From Valencia hispanica (taxonomy: Eukaryota > Chordata > Actinopteri > Cyprinodontiformes > Valenciidae), in assembly GCA_963556495.2 (NCBI GenBank), contig OY747702.1:53221286-53285285 (forward strand): a stretch of 64,000 bases of DNA, written 5' to 3'. Each line of letters starts with the position of its first letter. The stretch's first letter is position 1. Of this stretch, positions 11,689 through 23,886 are shown piece after piece. The position numbers and the translations under genes are program-made. Below the pieces are notes generated by a model. That model did no database searches. It was not told the DNA's origin and saw nothing but the letters and a program-made list of their open reading frames with translations.

Positions 11689-12608
11689 CTGGGACAGGAA
11701 ACAGACATAGACATTCAGCTGTCAGGCTGAGCGGTCAACTTCACCGCGTCATGTGAGTGGCCACAGGCCGATCGACTTCAGCGACACAGAGCTGCAGCTT
11801 ACACAAGGCACGAAGAGCTGGGGAACAAACAAAAACATCTACGCTGCTGCTGTTGTATTTGCTCATTCGGGTAGAATAATTTCATTTGAGTCGTTTATTT
11901 AATTCAAAGCTACAGGAACCAAGTTCATTGGATCGATTATTTTAGTGTACATGGTTTTAGATAATTATAAAGATGGTATGTAAAATGTAGGGGGTGCAAC
12001 AGTACTCAAAAATCAAGGTTCGGTACATTTTAATTCAGAAAGAAAAAAAACCAAATGTGCATATGACTTTTTTTTTCTTTGATCAGCATTAAATGAAAAT
12101 TTTTTTCCTGAATTTCTTCCTTTCAATTCCTGAAGCTAATTTGATTTTATTATGTTCTATAACCTAAGAAAGTTCAAAGTATAGAAGTGACTGGAGATTT
12201 GATTGGATTTTTTTTAATAAATAAAATAGTACAAGCAGACATAGCTAGAGTAGAAAACAATATAACCACTTGAAAACAGTCAGCTTTAATGTTTAGAAAT
12301 GTAAAAAAAAAATACTTTGCCCATATTTGAGAATAAAACATGGTTAAATCACTTTGGAGCTGTTTTGATACTTCAACAGCCAATTTTTCGAGCTGTACTT
12401 GAATGCTGCATGGGCAGCTGTTGGGAAAATCCATTCTCATGAACGCGGATTCCGGCGATTTACCTTTTGTACAAAATAAGGAGTTTGGGCTGATTGGATG
12501 CTACTGGTAGCCACGTGGACGTCAGCTGGTTTTTCTCAAGTATCAGTGATGTTTACATTCATCTTGACATTGTTTTGAGCAATTGAGTTTAGTGCAGAGT
12601 GTGTTATG

Positions 12609-13258
12609 TACTGTAATTTTCGGACTATAAGCTGCAACTTTTTTCCACACGCTTTGGACCCTGCGTTCTATATAACAACGCGGCTAATTTATAGATTTGT
12701 TTACTGGGTAATGGCCTCCGGGGGGCACTGTAGCAGGAAGCATAAAAGTGAGACAGAGATGTCGGAAAAGATTATGCGCAGAAGAAGATAATACCGGTAG
12801 TTTTTACGCACACACACCATCATTATGGAAAACACACAAAGAAATGCAGCTTTTAAGTTAAAGGCAATCAGCATTAAATTCCCCACCATCCCCATGCTGT
12901 TATCTATATTTCAAACTTTCGGTAATTTTCCCCAAAAAGTTTATCTTAAGGAGAAACCACGCACGGCTGTGTTTGTGCTGCCGCTGAAATTATCCAGTGG
13001 AGATTTGGGGCTGCTGAGCTCTCTGACACAGGAGAGGAGTGGAGATTAGCACCGCTGGTTGGTGGGTGGATCATGTTGGATCAATTAATCAGTTGTTCCT
13101 GGTCCTATTGCGGACATTTCATGGAAATTTCATTGAAAGCCGTCCATAACTTTTGAGTTACGTTGCCAACAGAGAGACAGACGGACAAGAAAACATTGAA
13201 TCTTCCGTGTACCATCGTCCTGTGTAAATATCTCATGTTACAACATGAAAACAGCTAG
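12609..13258 (+). mobile_element. pogo/Tigger-like element with internal insert (copy 1)
   Basis: The left end TACTGTAATTTTCGGACTAT is a terminal repeat seen again at 30783 and, inverted, at the right end of the copy ending at 34003. About 250 bp in, the sequence switches to a block (from about 12880) shared with 33480-33840, then returns to the family's 3' sequence ending TCATGTTACAACATGAAAAC. The right terminus is missing. No intact transposase. Confidence 0.6.
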
Positions 13259-13309
13259 GAGGATAGCTGGGAGTCCTTTCTGTTTTTCTTTGGTGTCACT
13301 TTTTAAAGT

Positions 13310-13425
13310 GTATTTGTCCATCCATCCACTCAGCCACCCACCCACCCTGCCATCCATCCATCCCTTGTCTATAACCCATGTAATTGGGCGACACCCTGGA
13401 CAGGTCGCCAGTCCATCACGGTTAT
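13310..13425 (-). repeat. Fragment of the abundant fish SINE-like repeat with (ATCC)n tail
   Basis: Reads ccatccatccatccc...ctggacaggtcgccagtcc, the 3' part, in reverse, of the repeat described at 48750-49799, with an internal deletion. Confidence 0.5.
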
Positions 13426-13689
13426 TTCATTCTAAACAACAAACTAAATTATTCTAATGTCTTTAAAAATGGATCTGTAATTGGTAATAGATCTGACATA
13501 TAAAGAGGGTCATGCAATTTAGCTAATATTAAAAGAAAGGTATGTAATTTCGGCAGTTTTAAAGCTAATTGTCAGAGGCTATTCTCAAAATCATGATCAC
13601 GCACAAAATCCTTCCACAAATGGCTCCCTGGCCGCATTTTGGACACCCTCGATTCAATTCAGAGTACTAATGACTTAGACCAGGCCCAA

Positions 13690-14048
13690 CATAAATCTAA
13701 TTGAGGGAAAAATTAAAAATTTTCCATCCAATTCAACTGAGCGTGATATTTTTTTTCAAAGTTGGTACCGACAAAAAGCCCAAGACTCGCAGCAATACCT
13801 GCAGCAAAATGTGTTTCTATTAGGTCTCAGCTCAGAGGGGCTAAATACAAATGTAAAGCACACTTTTTAGATTTGTTTAACATAAAACCCTTGAAATTCT
13901 TTTTTGTTTAACTTCACAACTATGCACCACTTTGGGCTGGTCTATCACATAAAATTCCAATGAAATACAATGAGGTTTGTGGGAATAATGTAGCAGAAAG
14001 GTAAAGACTTCAATGGATATAAGTACTTCTGTAAGGCAATGCATGCTG
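13690..14048 (+). mobile_element. 3' end of a decayed Tc1 transposon
   Basis: Begins in the region around the third catalytic residue (frame reads PNINLIE where functional copies have PDLNPIE). It continues to the family's 3' noncoding sequence (atgcaccactttgggctggt) and a decayed terminus agtacttctgtaaggcaatg. Same family as 10735-11250, opposite orientation. Confidence 0.65.
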
Positions 14049-14429
14049 ATACACAAAGGGGTGATGTTGTAACATCTTTGTTTTTACAGCTTTGTATCTC
14101 AAAAAAAGGGCAGATTTGCAAAAGTGTTTGTTGTCGTTCGGTAAGGAAGTGACGTCAGAAAACACGCGCCACAGCCAGCTTAACAACAACCGGTGACCAC
14201 TCAGAGGTAAACAAAGAGATCTCTCTTCTTGTGAACAGCCATTTCCGGTGACTTTGCCCAACAAGTCGCAGATCAGAAATGAGCTTCTTGCTGCTTCTTC
14301 AATGTTTACATCTGCTGGGAAACTGTAGGGAGGATGTACTTCCAGGTCACAGGTGACTGTGATGTCATATATGTGGGTCTGTCTTTTTTTCACGGATGCC
14401 TACTAGTTCAGGGTTGCCCCAGCCAGCGC

Positions 14430-15610
14430 AGGGGGTCATAAACTATGCTTTGTGTGTGTGTGGACAGGTATAAGGTTAGTTAGGATATACCCTGTATTAC
14501 CTTAGCCGTGTTAGTGTAGAAGCAACCTTAGCCAATGAGCTGCTGCAAAACGCCGCATTGTCCTGCCCACCATCTCTGTTTTAGAGTATAGGCCTTCCTT
14601 TCTCCCTTTTGGCTGCGGCATGTGCTCTGAACATGCCAGCAGAGAAAATAGAGACGGAGTTTCACAGAAAAAAGGTACAAAATGAAGCGTTAGAAACCGT
14701 TGTGGATGTTAAGAATATTGTTATGCATGTGTACTGCTAAAAAGGATCCGTTAAGTAAAATAAATGTGAACTAGTTTCGGTTCTCTCTGCACTTCTGGTT
14801 GTAGAAAGTCAGTGCTTAGATGTGGTGTTATATGATGCTGCGCTGTCCTGTGAGATCGGTCAGCAAATTATTTGACCTGTTTATGATTTATTTGCACTTT
14901 TTATGAGTTCACATGTTTACTTTAGAGAAGGTTTACAATGTTCTGTTAAAAGCTGTATTTTATTGTGCAGAAAACTTGAGGCAATGCCCTAAAGTTGCAT
15001 ATTTTATTAAGAATGTGATAGAAAATGTGACTATTTATCTAATGTGAGAAGACTGCAAAAGTATTTGAAACCAATGCAAACAGTATTATGCATTTTGCTA
15101 TTTTCAATTGTAGGTTTGGTTAATGTTACAAGCAGTGCTGTTATGTGCTAACGAATAGTGAAATGTAATAATTTGAAAACTCGGTGTATTCTTTGACACC
15201 GTCATTGACATGTCAGGTTTTTTTTTAAATCCCTCTGATGACGAACCAGTCGACTCCTCTCCTTGCTGCATGGTGGTAGGCTAGTTGCAACAAAGGAATC
15301 CCCACCACACCATCGTGAACGTGCTGTCCCTTTTCTCACACACACACACACACACACACACATTCCCCAGGACTTTTGGACGTTACGCTGGACTTTTAAG
15401 GACTTTTACGGACTCTACCCAACGCTACATGCAGAAAGTGGATTTGGTGTGGGCAAGATGTCACTGGGAGTTTCGGGTCTTACATCAAAAAGTCCTTGCA
15501 ATGCCAAACTGATTTTGTTATTAAAGCTGTGTTAAATTGAACTGAAACCTGACTTGTTTATTTACAAGGGTGCACCCAGGTAGGACATTGAAGTCACTAC
15601 GTGATTGTGA
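14430..15610. other. Unclassified 1.2-kb stretch, possibly an old LTR
   Basis: No gene supported. Contains a (CA)n tract at 15336-15361, the repeated motif GGACTTTT (three times in 15368-15412) and a late TTATTAAAGC, a layout sometimes seen at LTR 3' ends. No paired copy or target duplication was found, so this is only a suggestion. Confidence 0.2.
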
Positions 15611-17390
15611 AGCAAAACGGTTGTTACTAAGAGACTGTTGGCACCAAAGAGAAACTTTTTGTTGTAAAAAAATTCCTACTTTATTTGTCAAATATTTCCT
15701 TTATAAAAATAATCAAGCCAGGATTTTCAAAACTTTAACCTTGGTCTGAATCTCATTCATTACATTTCTTCTGTATGTAGCCGAACCTTCTGGTCCCCCC
15801 CAAAAAATTGGAGCTCATTTACATTAAATTTTGCTAAATTAATTTTAGATTCTGGAGACTTAAGTAACCTAAGTGTTACAGAGGCCTGCATCCCTACCAG
15901 AACATGTTGAAACAGGAAAAAACACTGTCAATTGTTAAAGCACATGATGATCGAGGCATTTTTCCAAACCCAGAGAGTAAAGGAGGAGGAGATGGAGGTC
16001 TGAATGCGCTCAAGAATGCTTGCAGCATTCACGTTTCGGGACAGGTGCTTTGCAGATGTCAGGATGTGAGAGGCCTATTTCCCCCTTTCTTCTGTTTCAA
16101 GCCAATGAGCTGCACGACTCGGGCAGGGTAAACACGCAGGGTCGGGTTAATTCTGTATAAGAGCTTCCCATCATTCAAGTCGTTTAGGCCTGTCAGTAAT
16201 AATGATGCAAAACAATGAGACTATGCATCCCCGCCGCCTGTTTACAATTGCAGAGTGGGGACTGAGAGAGATGCCACATGTTGAACAATGTGAGTTCGCA
16301 AAGTTTCCAGGCAACATCAACAAACAGGAACAGGCAAAAACAGCAGCACAATCAAACTGCAAATTCTTATTTATGCTGAAGCTTCTGCAGGCCGCACAAA
16401 TGTTTTGTGACACATACTTCAGGTTTAATAAAAAAAGAAAAAAAAAGAAATATACAAACGATGCATGAAAAACACACACAAGCCCTCACATTCATTCAGG
16501 GCGGTCAACGACTCAGTGTTTCCTGCTGAGCGTTTGCCGGTACAGACCTTAAAAAACACGAAGCCACGACGGCAAACAGGACGAGCTAAAGAGCTGGGCG
16601 GTTTGTTGATGTGAAGGCATTCCTGAACTCAGCCAAAAGCCTAGCACTACCTTGATACCCCTTAAGAATGCCCCCCCCCCCAAAATGCTCCTGTGATATA
16701 AAACTGGAGGAAGGGGGGAAAACTGCAAATGCACAGAAATGGTGTGTGTGTGGTCGGTGGCAAAGGATTGCTGACTTGTGGCAGGCCAAATAAATTGCAG
16801 AACTCTATTTCAATGTTATGGCTATGCAGACTTTATTTTTCAGACCTGTCATAAATTCTGTCAGCAATCACTTAAGTGTTTGGAGCAGGCTAAGTCGACG
16901 CACTGCGTCGGCGGCTCTCTGGTGGGCGAGCTCGGAGCTCCTGCTGGTGGCACGCAGCCAGTCATAAAGCAAAGCCCCCCCCTCGAAAAAAGTAATCAAG
17001 AGCCTCTCAGTTTGAAGATAAAACCTGCTGAATCATGATGAGGAGGAAAGTTAAAGGGCAAGAGAAAATTTTCATGAGACAGCAAAAACCTGAAGTAACA
17101 ACTTGTATCCTAACGCCTTCGTCATTCTACCAATTCACTCCAATCAGATTATATATATACATACACACACAACATTCTCACTAAGATATGGTTTTAATAC
17201 AGATCATAACACAAACGTTTCTCTTCAGTACCTTTCCTGATTTATCTGATGAGAAATTAAGTATTAAGTACAGGATTTCTACACAATCATGTCAAAATTT
17301 CATACTTTTAAAAATACACATTTCCAGAGTTGTCTCATCTTTATCAGACTATTTTAAAGTATGACACGAAAGGTTGAATTTATTTGAAGA
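15611..17390. other. Intron DNA without recognised features
   Basis: Non-coding, mixed composition, with an 11-bp C run at 16671-16681. Short open frames on both strands look like chance. Confidence 0.35.
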
Positions 17391-17394
17391 AGAT

Positions 17395-17800
17395 GGATGT
17401 ATGTATGAATGGATGGATGGATGGATGGATAGCTAGATAAACAGATGGATGGATGGATAAACAGATGGATAGACAAATGGTAAATGGCCTGCATTTGTAT
17501 AGCGCTTTTTCAGTCAGAAGACCCCAAAGCACTTTACACTACATTCAGTCATTCACACGCTAGTGATGGTGAGCTACATTGTAGCCACAGCTGCCCTGGG
17601 GCATGCTGATGGTACACATTGGCGCCACCGGGTGGTGCAAGGTGGGTGAAGTGTCTTGCCCAAGGACACAATGACCAAGACAGACGGAGCAGGGGTTCAA
17701 ACTAGTAACCAACCACCGCTTACGGGACGAACTCCTACCACCTGAGCCACGGTCACCCCCAGATGGATGGATTAACAGATGATGGATGGATGTGTCATCG
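17395..17800. repeat. (ATGG)n microsatellite interrupted by a dispersed repeat
   Basis: GATGGATGG units run from 17395 to about 17477 and resume at 17761-17792. Between them lies the separate repeat at 17478-17760. The matching repeat type on both sides indicates an insertion into the microsatellite. Confidence 0.7.
17478..17760. mobile_element. Abundant fish dispersed repeat (TATAGCGC type)
   Basis: Runs from GGTAAATGGCCTGCATTTG, through TATAGCGCTTTTTCAGTC and CTTGCCCAAGGACACAATGA, to CCTGAGCCACGGTCACCCCC, the layout of a repeat found thousands of times in teleost genomes (from memory). Probably a retroposon tail. A partial copy lies at 27120-27240. Confidence 0.65.
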
Positions 17801-18200
17801 ATAATAAACCTGGACTTCATAGGAACCATGACTTGATCATGTCAGTGACCGTTCTTCAGATTCATTGTTACAAAAATCCAGCATTAATCCTAAGTAACTA
17901 ATTGATGCAAAACAATCAAGAGTAAAATACTTTTCTACAAAACTTGATTGAGGTAACAAATTTCCTCCAATATTGGCTTCACAAAATGGAGCAAAAAGTA
18001 GCCAAACCACATAAGGATAAAGGGTGGTGCTCCCTCAAATATTCCCTTCTCAATACTACTGAACTTGTGGGAATTCCTAAAATAACAATGCAAACCTGGC
18101 TAATATAATATTTAATGAACTTTTGGTTATTTATTTAGGTCTATGTATATAACAATAAACTAATATTAGTCACCTTGGGCCAAAGACGCAAAAGAGTAAC

Positions 18201-18234
18201 GGTTTGTTTGTTTGTCTGTCTGTCTGTCTGTCTG
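18201..18234. repeat. (TTTG)n(TCTG)n microsatellite
   Basis: Three TTTG units followed by about five TCTG units. The complement (CAGA/CAAA) resembles the tail of the repeat block at 33480-33840, so it may mark the end of a decayed copy on the minus strand. Confidence 0.7.
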
Positions 18235-18935
18235 AAAAACCTAAAACCTAATGGCTGTTTAGTCCGAGTTTTCAAATATTAAATTGCTAAAACTTCCAAA
18301 TATGCTCTTTGGAAACACTGTTGTATTATTGTCTAATTTATAGCTTGTACTTTGGCCTGAATGCTGGATTTTGGACCCTGAAGTCATTTTAATGGGGTTA
18401 TGAAATGAAACTGGGCTGATTTTTGCTCAGCACTGCAGCCTGTTGCTGTTCCAACCAATAGGGAGCCACAACCCAGAACCCTGAATACAACAGCAGCCTT
18501 TATGCTCTGCTGGTCACTGGACTATAGTCCGCTCCTGAGTCACAGCTACACCCTACTACACCATGCTGCTTCATTGCACACCGTTAGCCGTGCTGCACAG
18601 AAGATACAGTAGGTATAAAGTGATATATGGCAGCATGTTCAGCTCTGCATGGGAGGTCCTGTTGTTGCAAGATAACACAACTTTCAACCAGAGAGGATAA
18701 AACAAGAGCAGATGGTACCAAAACATGCAGCAAGACATGAACTCAACAGAAAATAAAGAAGTGAGTTTGAATGTGGATGTAATCAAAGATATTTTCCCAA
18801 AAATGCCAAGAGAAACACAGTGGAAAAAGTTAGAACTTTTGTTAAGAGTGAAAAATCAGCAATTATCCAAAACTAAGCTGTCATCATAACTGGAGATGTT
18901 CTACCAACAAAGATGAACAGCTGTACAGATATCTA

Positions 18936-20430
18936 CTAAAAAGAAAGTACACCCGCTTTCTATTCACTATGGAAATGTATCCTCAAGTCCATGGTTCAAC
19001 TGCATGATTTTTTCACTCTCAAACAAGGTTATAAGGTTTGTAGAAATGTTTTTAGTTCAAGAACCTACCAAAGCATTTCATTCAGGCTAAGGTCTGGGCT
19101 TTGTCTACACCACTGCAACCTTGCAATTCTTCTCTTTTTGAAACAGTTTGCTTTGGATGAGCAGCAGAAGAGTTCTGGTCGATTCGGAAATTGCAAAGTG
19201 CTCAGGTCCTGTGGCTGCATAATAAGCCCAAATCATCACTCCCTCCCTACCGTGCTTAACATCATGTAGGATGTGATATGCTGTGTTTAGTTTTTCCAGA
19301 GAAATGCACGATTTGCACCAGAGGTCGCGCTACATATTTTTGTTGTCTTTCATTTTGACCGACGGGGTCCTAAAAACAATCCGGTCATGCACTATTTTTA
19401 CTCGTCAATTTTTTAAATGATTACAAAGTCAATAGTTTTTATTTTTTTAATTCATTTTAAATAATATTCAAGCTGAAAAGAGAACCCCGTATATAAAATT
19501 AAATTAAACAATGCACTTAAAATACCAGTAGTTACCTTGCTGTGGCCTGAACACACAGTCTCATAACTTCCTCCTGCTCCACATGGAACTGAAATGCTCA
19601 CCCACTTGTGCGTAACTAAATAGTGGGATTGCTGCAGATGTTATTGTCAGGAGGTTTGGGATTTATGCCTCGGATATATGACTTCTTATGGGGGGTTAGA
19701 TGTTGTTCTGGAGGCTGAATCCACGCTCCGCTGCCAGACTGAAGACTGGAATTAAGCGCCACTTCAGCTAAAGTTTTGAAATGAGGGAACATTTCTCTAA
19801 CTGAAGTGATCAGAAGACGGAAATATTCTGAACGAGCCGCTTCCTGACCCTCAAGCTATAGCTTCAGCAGAAGGAAATCCCACAGCATGGACCGGGGATT
19901 GGCACGACATCGGACTCTTGGGAGCTACGCGCTGCAAAGTCTCAGTAACTCTTTAACGCGCTGTCAGCTCTCAGATAGCGAGATGCATTGAGTACCGTGT
20001 CCAGGTCTGAGATGATGCTCAGATGCTCTCATGTGAATCTCTTTTTTGATTGATTTAGTTACCTCCATGTCTGTGCATTTGCACCTTCAGATTTTACCTT
20101 CATCGTAAAAAAAAACAAAAACGGGCAAATACGGAAAATATCCTGTTAACGTGACCCCTGGATCCCTGGTCGATAAACCTTGATGCTCCAAGGCCTTTTG
20201 AAGTAAATCTGATGAGAAGTTTGGCAGCTGTCTTAAATGCTAATTTGTGAACAACCTTTCTCTCTGTGGAAAGATGAGACTCCAGGGCAGCAAATTGTCA
20301 AACTTCTGCTTTTATAGAGCTCTTCCCACTGATGAATCAAGTGTATCAGAAGTGCCTGGATGCTTCTTTTCCTCCTAAATACTTACGAAGCAGCAAGGGT
20401 GTACATAGTTTTTCAGTTTTTTAAATAATT
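18936..20430 (-). mobile_element. Decayed Tc1 transposon split by a hAT-like insertion
   Basis: The left terminus AAAAAGAAAGTACACCC and right terminus GGGTGTACATAGTTTTT form an inverted pair. The minus strand near 19210-19260 encodes VKHGREGVMIWAYYAA, matching the VKHGGG-VMIWACF block of Tc1 transposases. The element is broken at 19319-20160 by the hAT-like element, and family sequence resumes after 20161 (tttggcagctgtcttaaatg). Same family as 55722-56300. Confidence 0.7.
19319..20160 (+). mobile_element. hAT-like non-autonomous transposon, copy A
   Basis: Starts CAGAGGTCGCGCTACA and ends GTTAACGTGACCCCTG. The complement of the end, CAGGGGTCACGTTAAC, pairs imperfectly with the start, in hAT style (CAGRGGTC). 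The same 750-850 bp sequence occurs at 48925-49675, 34427-34875 (reverse) and 58400-59167 (reverse). No transposase. An 8-bp target duplication is not evident at this copy. Confidence 0.7.
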
Positions 20431-20439
20431 ATTTTAGAA

Positions 20440-22288
20440 CCTGGTAAAGATTTGATCATTTTTACTATGTCCTGGTAGGTGAAACCCTGGAATTAAAGCA
20501 GGGTGCACTTTCTATTTCCCGCATGTAATCTGCAAACATGTATTTTTGCCTGTAATAATTCACCTGAAGGAGGTAAGGAGCTGAACCAGTCATAGGACAA
20601 CCTGTTCAGCATGACAAAAATTAATCCTTCTCAAGGTGGAAGGAGAGGGGAGAAAGCTTGTGACTGCTGGCAGTGCATACCAACGTTCTCAGGTCAAATC
20701 TGTCTGGTGTACTTTTCGCCTCCAACTTCAACAAAGGCGCTCAGTGAGTGCATCAGACGGCCTTAATGAAGAGCTTGTTAGCCAGGCTGCCGGCTGCAGA
20801 TCCACTAGTCCTGGAGTGTGTGTTTACTATCAATCCGCCCTTGTGTCTACGGCGGGCCACATCCCCACCCCCCCACCTCCTCCTGTAGGCCGCAGCCCCT
20901 TTCTCGCGCACACAAACGGTCACATTTACAGGAGTGAGCTCTGACAACTCCCCCTCTGCTCCACCACCCACCAAAAAACCTCTCCTCCATCACTCCACAA
21001 GTCCTTTACACATAAGCTACAGTGCACACGCCCTGGCTGACACATAAAGAACTGCATGTGTGCAAAATCTGATGAAATCATTCGCATTTGGTTTAATAAT
21101 TCAAGTTTTGAAAAAAACACAACTTTATGTAACCACACATGCATGCATGCACGGACACAAACACATACGCCCCTACAGCACAAGCTGCATGCACATGTCA
21201 GCCTACTTGCAAAGACTTGCTTTCTTGGGAAGTGTTGAGTAAACACATACATGTATGCTTAGCAAGAAATTCAAACAGTCATTCAACCCTCAGAAGTTGC
21301 AGCTAAAAACAGTTTTAAGATTAAGTCGTGAGTTAGAAACTATAAAACCACATGACAAAAAACATCCCATAATCAGATTATTGTTATAGTCTCAATCTAT
21401 GAAGTTTGTAGTACAGAACATGATGAATATATTGACTTTAATCAAGTGCATGTTCAAGTTAGCACCCTAAAATACCAAATTTCTAAATTTTAAATGTGTT
21501 TAGGTTTATATTGATGCAGAGAAATGAGAAGAAAAACAGAAAACTTGAGATTCTAATATTTAATGCCAGGAATTATTTTGGCTCTAGTGGAGAACTTTAT
21601 GCTTTACATGAATTGCTCTCCTAACATAACCCCTAAGAGCAACATATTGTCGCTATCCAGCCTTTAACAAAAATGAAAGAATACGGAGATGTGTTGCATT
21701 AAATTTTCAGAGGAAATTAAATAATACGTAAATCAAACAATGATGGGAGGAGGGGGGGTGGAGCGAAGAGCCTGAAGGCTCAACCAGAAATACAACATTT
21801 CATCCTCCAAAAAGGCAGAGAGGAAGTGTCTGCAGTGACATGCCTCGGCCAAGAGAAACAAGGCCTGACCACAACTCCATGTGAAACCTATTTAAGATTA
21901 CAAGGCGCGAGTGAGAGAGGAGGTTAAAGAGAGGGAGGTGAGGTTAAGCACCGAGGGAGGAGAGTCATGCGGGCGGGAGAGAACGGAAACATGGCACATG
22001 ATCATAAATAGTGGAGTCGAGTGCTTGAGCAGTGGATGAACGTGCGCATGCTTGTGCTCCAAGCAGTGGAATTTAGTTCTCTGCAGAAAAGTGTGATGAT
22101 GAAATAGAGACTGTGTGAGCTTTCGTCACCGTATTAAAGCTGAGACAAAATGAGCAGAGGGAAATTATCTGATATTACAACACAAATTATACTTCAATCA
22201 GAAGGTTTCTATTTAACTACGTTTAAACCATAGTATGAAACATTAAATGTCTGACGAGGAAAGACATATGTCTGGGAGTTTTAACCTA
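20440..22288. other. Intron DNA without recognised features
   Basis: Includes a GA-rich patch at 21905-21965 and a run of ACACACATGCATGCATGC at about 21134-21152. No repeat family or gene could be supported. Confidence 0.35.
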
Positions 22289-23886
22289 CACTACCGTTCA
22301 AAAGTTTGGGGTCACCCAAACAATTTTGTGTTTTCTATGAAAAGTCACACTTATTCACCACCATACGTTGTGAAATGAATAGAAAATAGAGTCAAGACAT
22401 TGACAAGGTTAGAAATAATGATTTGTATTTGAAATAAGATTTTTTTTACATCAAACTTTGCTTTCGTCAAAGAATCCTCCATTTGCAGCAATTACAGCAT
22501 TGCAGACCTTTGTCATTCTAGCTGTTAATTTGTTGAGGTAATCTGGAGAAATTGCACCCCACGCTTCTAGAAGCAGCTCCCACAATTTGGATTGGTTGGA
22601 TGGGCACTTCTTGCGTACCATACGGTCAAGCTGCTCCCACAACAGCTCAATGGGGTTCAAATCTGGTGACTGCGCTGGCCACTCCATTACCGATAGAATA
22701 CCAGCTGCCTGCTTCTTCTCTAAATAGTTCTTGCACAATTTGGAGGTGTGTTTTGGGTCATTGTCCTGTTGTAGGATGAAATTGGCTCCAATCAAGCGCT
22801 GTCCACTGGGTATGGCATGGCGTTGCAAAATGGAGTGATAGCCTTCCTTATTCAGAATCCCTTTTACCCTGTACAAATCTCCCACCTTACCAGCACCAAA
22901 GCAACCCCAGACCATCACATTACCTCCACCATGCTTAACAGATGGCGTCAGGCATTCTTCCAGCATCTTTTCAGTTGTTCTGCGTCTCACAAACGTTCTT
23001 CTATGTGATCCAAACACCTCAAACTTGGATTCATCCGTCCACAACACTTTTTTCCAGTCTTCCTCTGTCCAATGTCTGTGTTCTTTTGCCCATCTTAATC
23101 TTTTTCTTTTATTGGCCAGTCTCAGATATGGCTTTTTCTTTGCCACTCTGCCCTGAAGCCCAGAATCCCGCAGCCGCCTCTTCACTGTAGATGTTGACAC
23201 TGGTGTTTTGCGGGTACTATTTAATGAAGATGCCAGTTGGGGACCTGTGAGGCGTCTGTTTCTCAAACTAGAGACTCTAATGTACTTATCTTCTTGCTCA
23301 GTTGTGCAACGTGGCCTCCCACTTCTTTTTCTACTCTGGTTAGAGCCTGTTTGTGCTGTCCTCTGAAGGGAGTAGTACACACCGTTGTAGGAACTCTTCA
23401 ATTTCTTAGCAATTTCTCGCATGGAATAGCCTTCATTTCTAAGAACAAGAATAGACTGTCGAGTTTCAGATGAAAGTTCTCTTTTTCTGGCCATTTTGAG
23501 CGTTTAATTGACCCCACAAATGTGATGCTCCAGAAACTCAATCTGCTCAAAGGAAGGTCAGTTTTGTAGCTTCTGTACCGAGCTAAACTGTTTTCAGATG
23601 TGTGAACATGATTGCACAAGGGTTTTCTAATCATCAATTAGCCTTCTGAGCCAATGAGCAAACACATTGTACCATTAGAACACTGGAGTGATAGTTGCTG
23701 GAAATGGGCCTCTATACACCTATGTAGATATTGCACCAAGAATAGTCATTTACCACATTAGCAATGTATAGAGTATATTTCTTTAAAGTTAAGACTAGTT
23801 TAAAGTTATCTTCATTGAAAAGTACAGTGCTTTTCCTTCAAAAATAAGGACATTTCAATGTGACCCCAAACTTTTGAACGGTAGTG
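22289..23886 (-). mobile_element. Intact Tc1/mariner transposon, DD38E type
   Basis: A 1598-bp element flanked by TA on both sides (22287-22288 and 23887-23888). Its outer 27 bp are identical inverted repeats starting CACTACCGTTCAAAAGTTTG. It carries one uninterrupted transposase gene (22451-23494, minus). Size, TA target, ends and gene are all complete, unlike every other Tc1 copy in the window. The 38-residue spacing between the second and third catalytic residues matches the DD38E 'Intruder' group described in the literature (from memory). Confidence 0.93.
22451..23494 (-). CDS. Tc1-like transposase, full length (347 aa)
   Basis: Cut-and-paste transposase acting on the flanking 27-bp ends at TA sites. 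The N-terminus (1-115) is a paired-like double helix-turn-helix (ETRQSILVLRNEGYSMREIA) with the GRP motif RKRSGRPR at 56-63 and a basic stretch at 117-134 (VAKKKPYLRLANKRKRLR). The catalytic triad is visible: D154 in WTDESKF, D244 in QQDNDPKHT, E283 in SPDLNPIE. HGGGNVMVWGCF is at 188-199. No stop or frameshift occurs. D244 to E283 leaves 38 residues rather than the 34 of classical Tc1 and Sleeping Beauty. The start is the first Met, and the length fits the family. Confidence 0.95.
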   Translation of the reverse strand: MARKRELSSETRQSILVLRNEGYSMREIAKKLKSSYNGVYYSLQRTAQTGSNQSRKRSGRPRCTTEQEDKYIRVSSLRNRRLTGPQLASSLNSTRKTPVSTSTVKRRLRDSGLQGRVAKKKPYLRLANKRKRLRWAKEHRHWTEEDWKKVLWTDESKFEVFGSHRRTFVRRRTTEKMLEECLTPSVKHGGGNVMVWGCFGAGKVGDLYRVKGILNKEGYHSILQRHAIPSGQRLIGANFILQQDNDPKHTSKLCKNYLEKKQAAGILSVMEWPAQSPDLNPIELLWEQLDRMVRKKCPSNQSKLWELLLEAWGAISPDYLNKLTARMTKVCNAVIAANGGFFDESKV

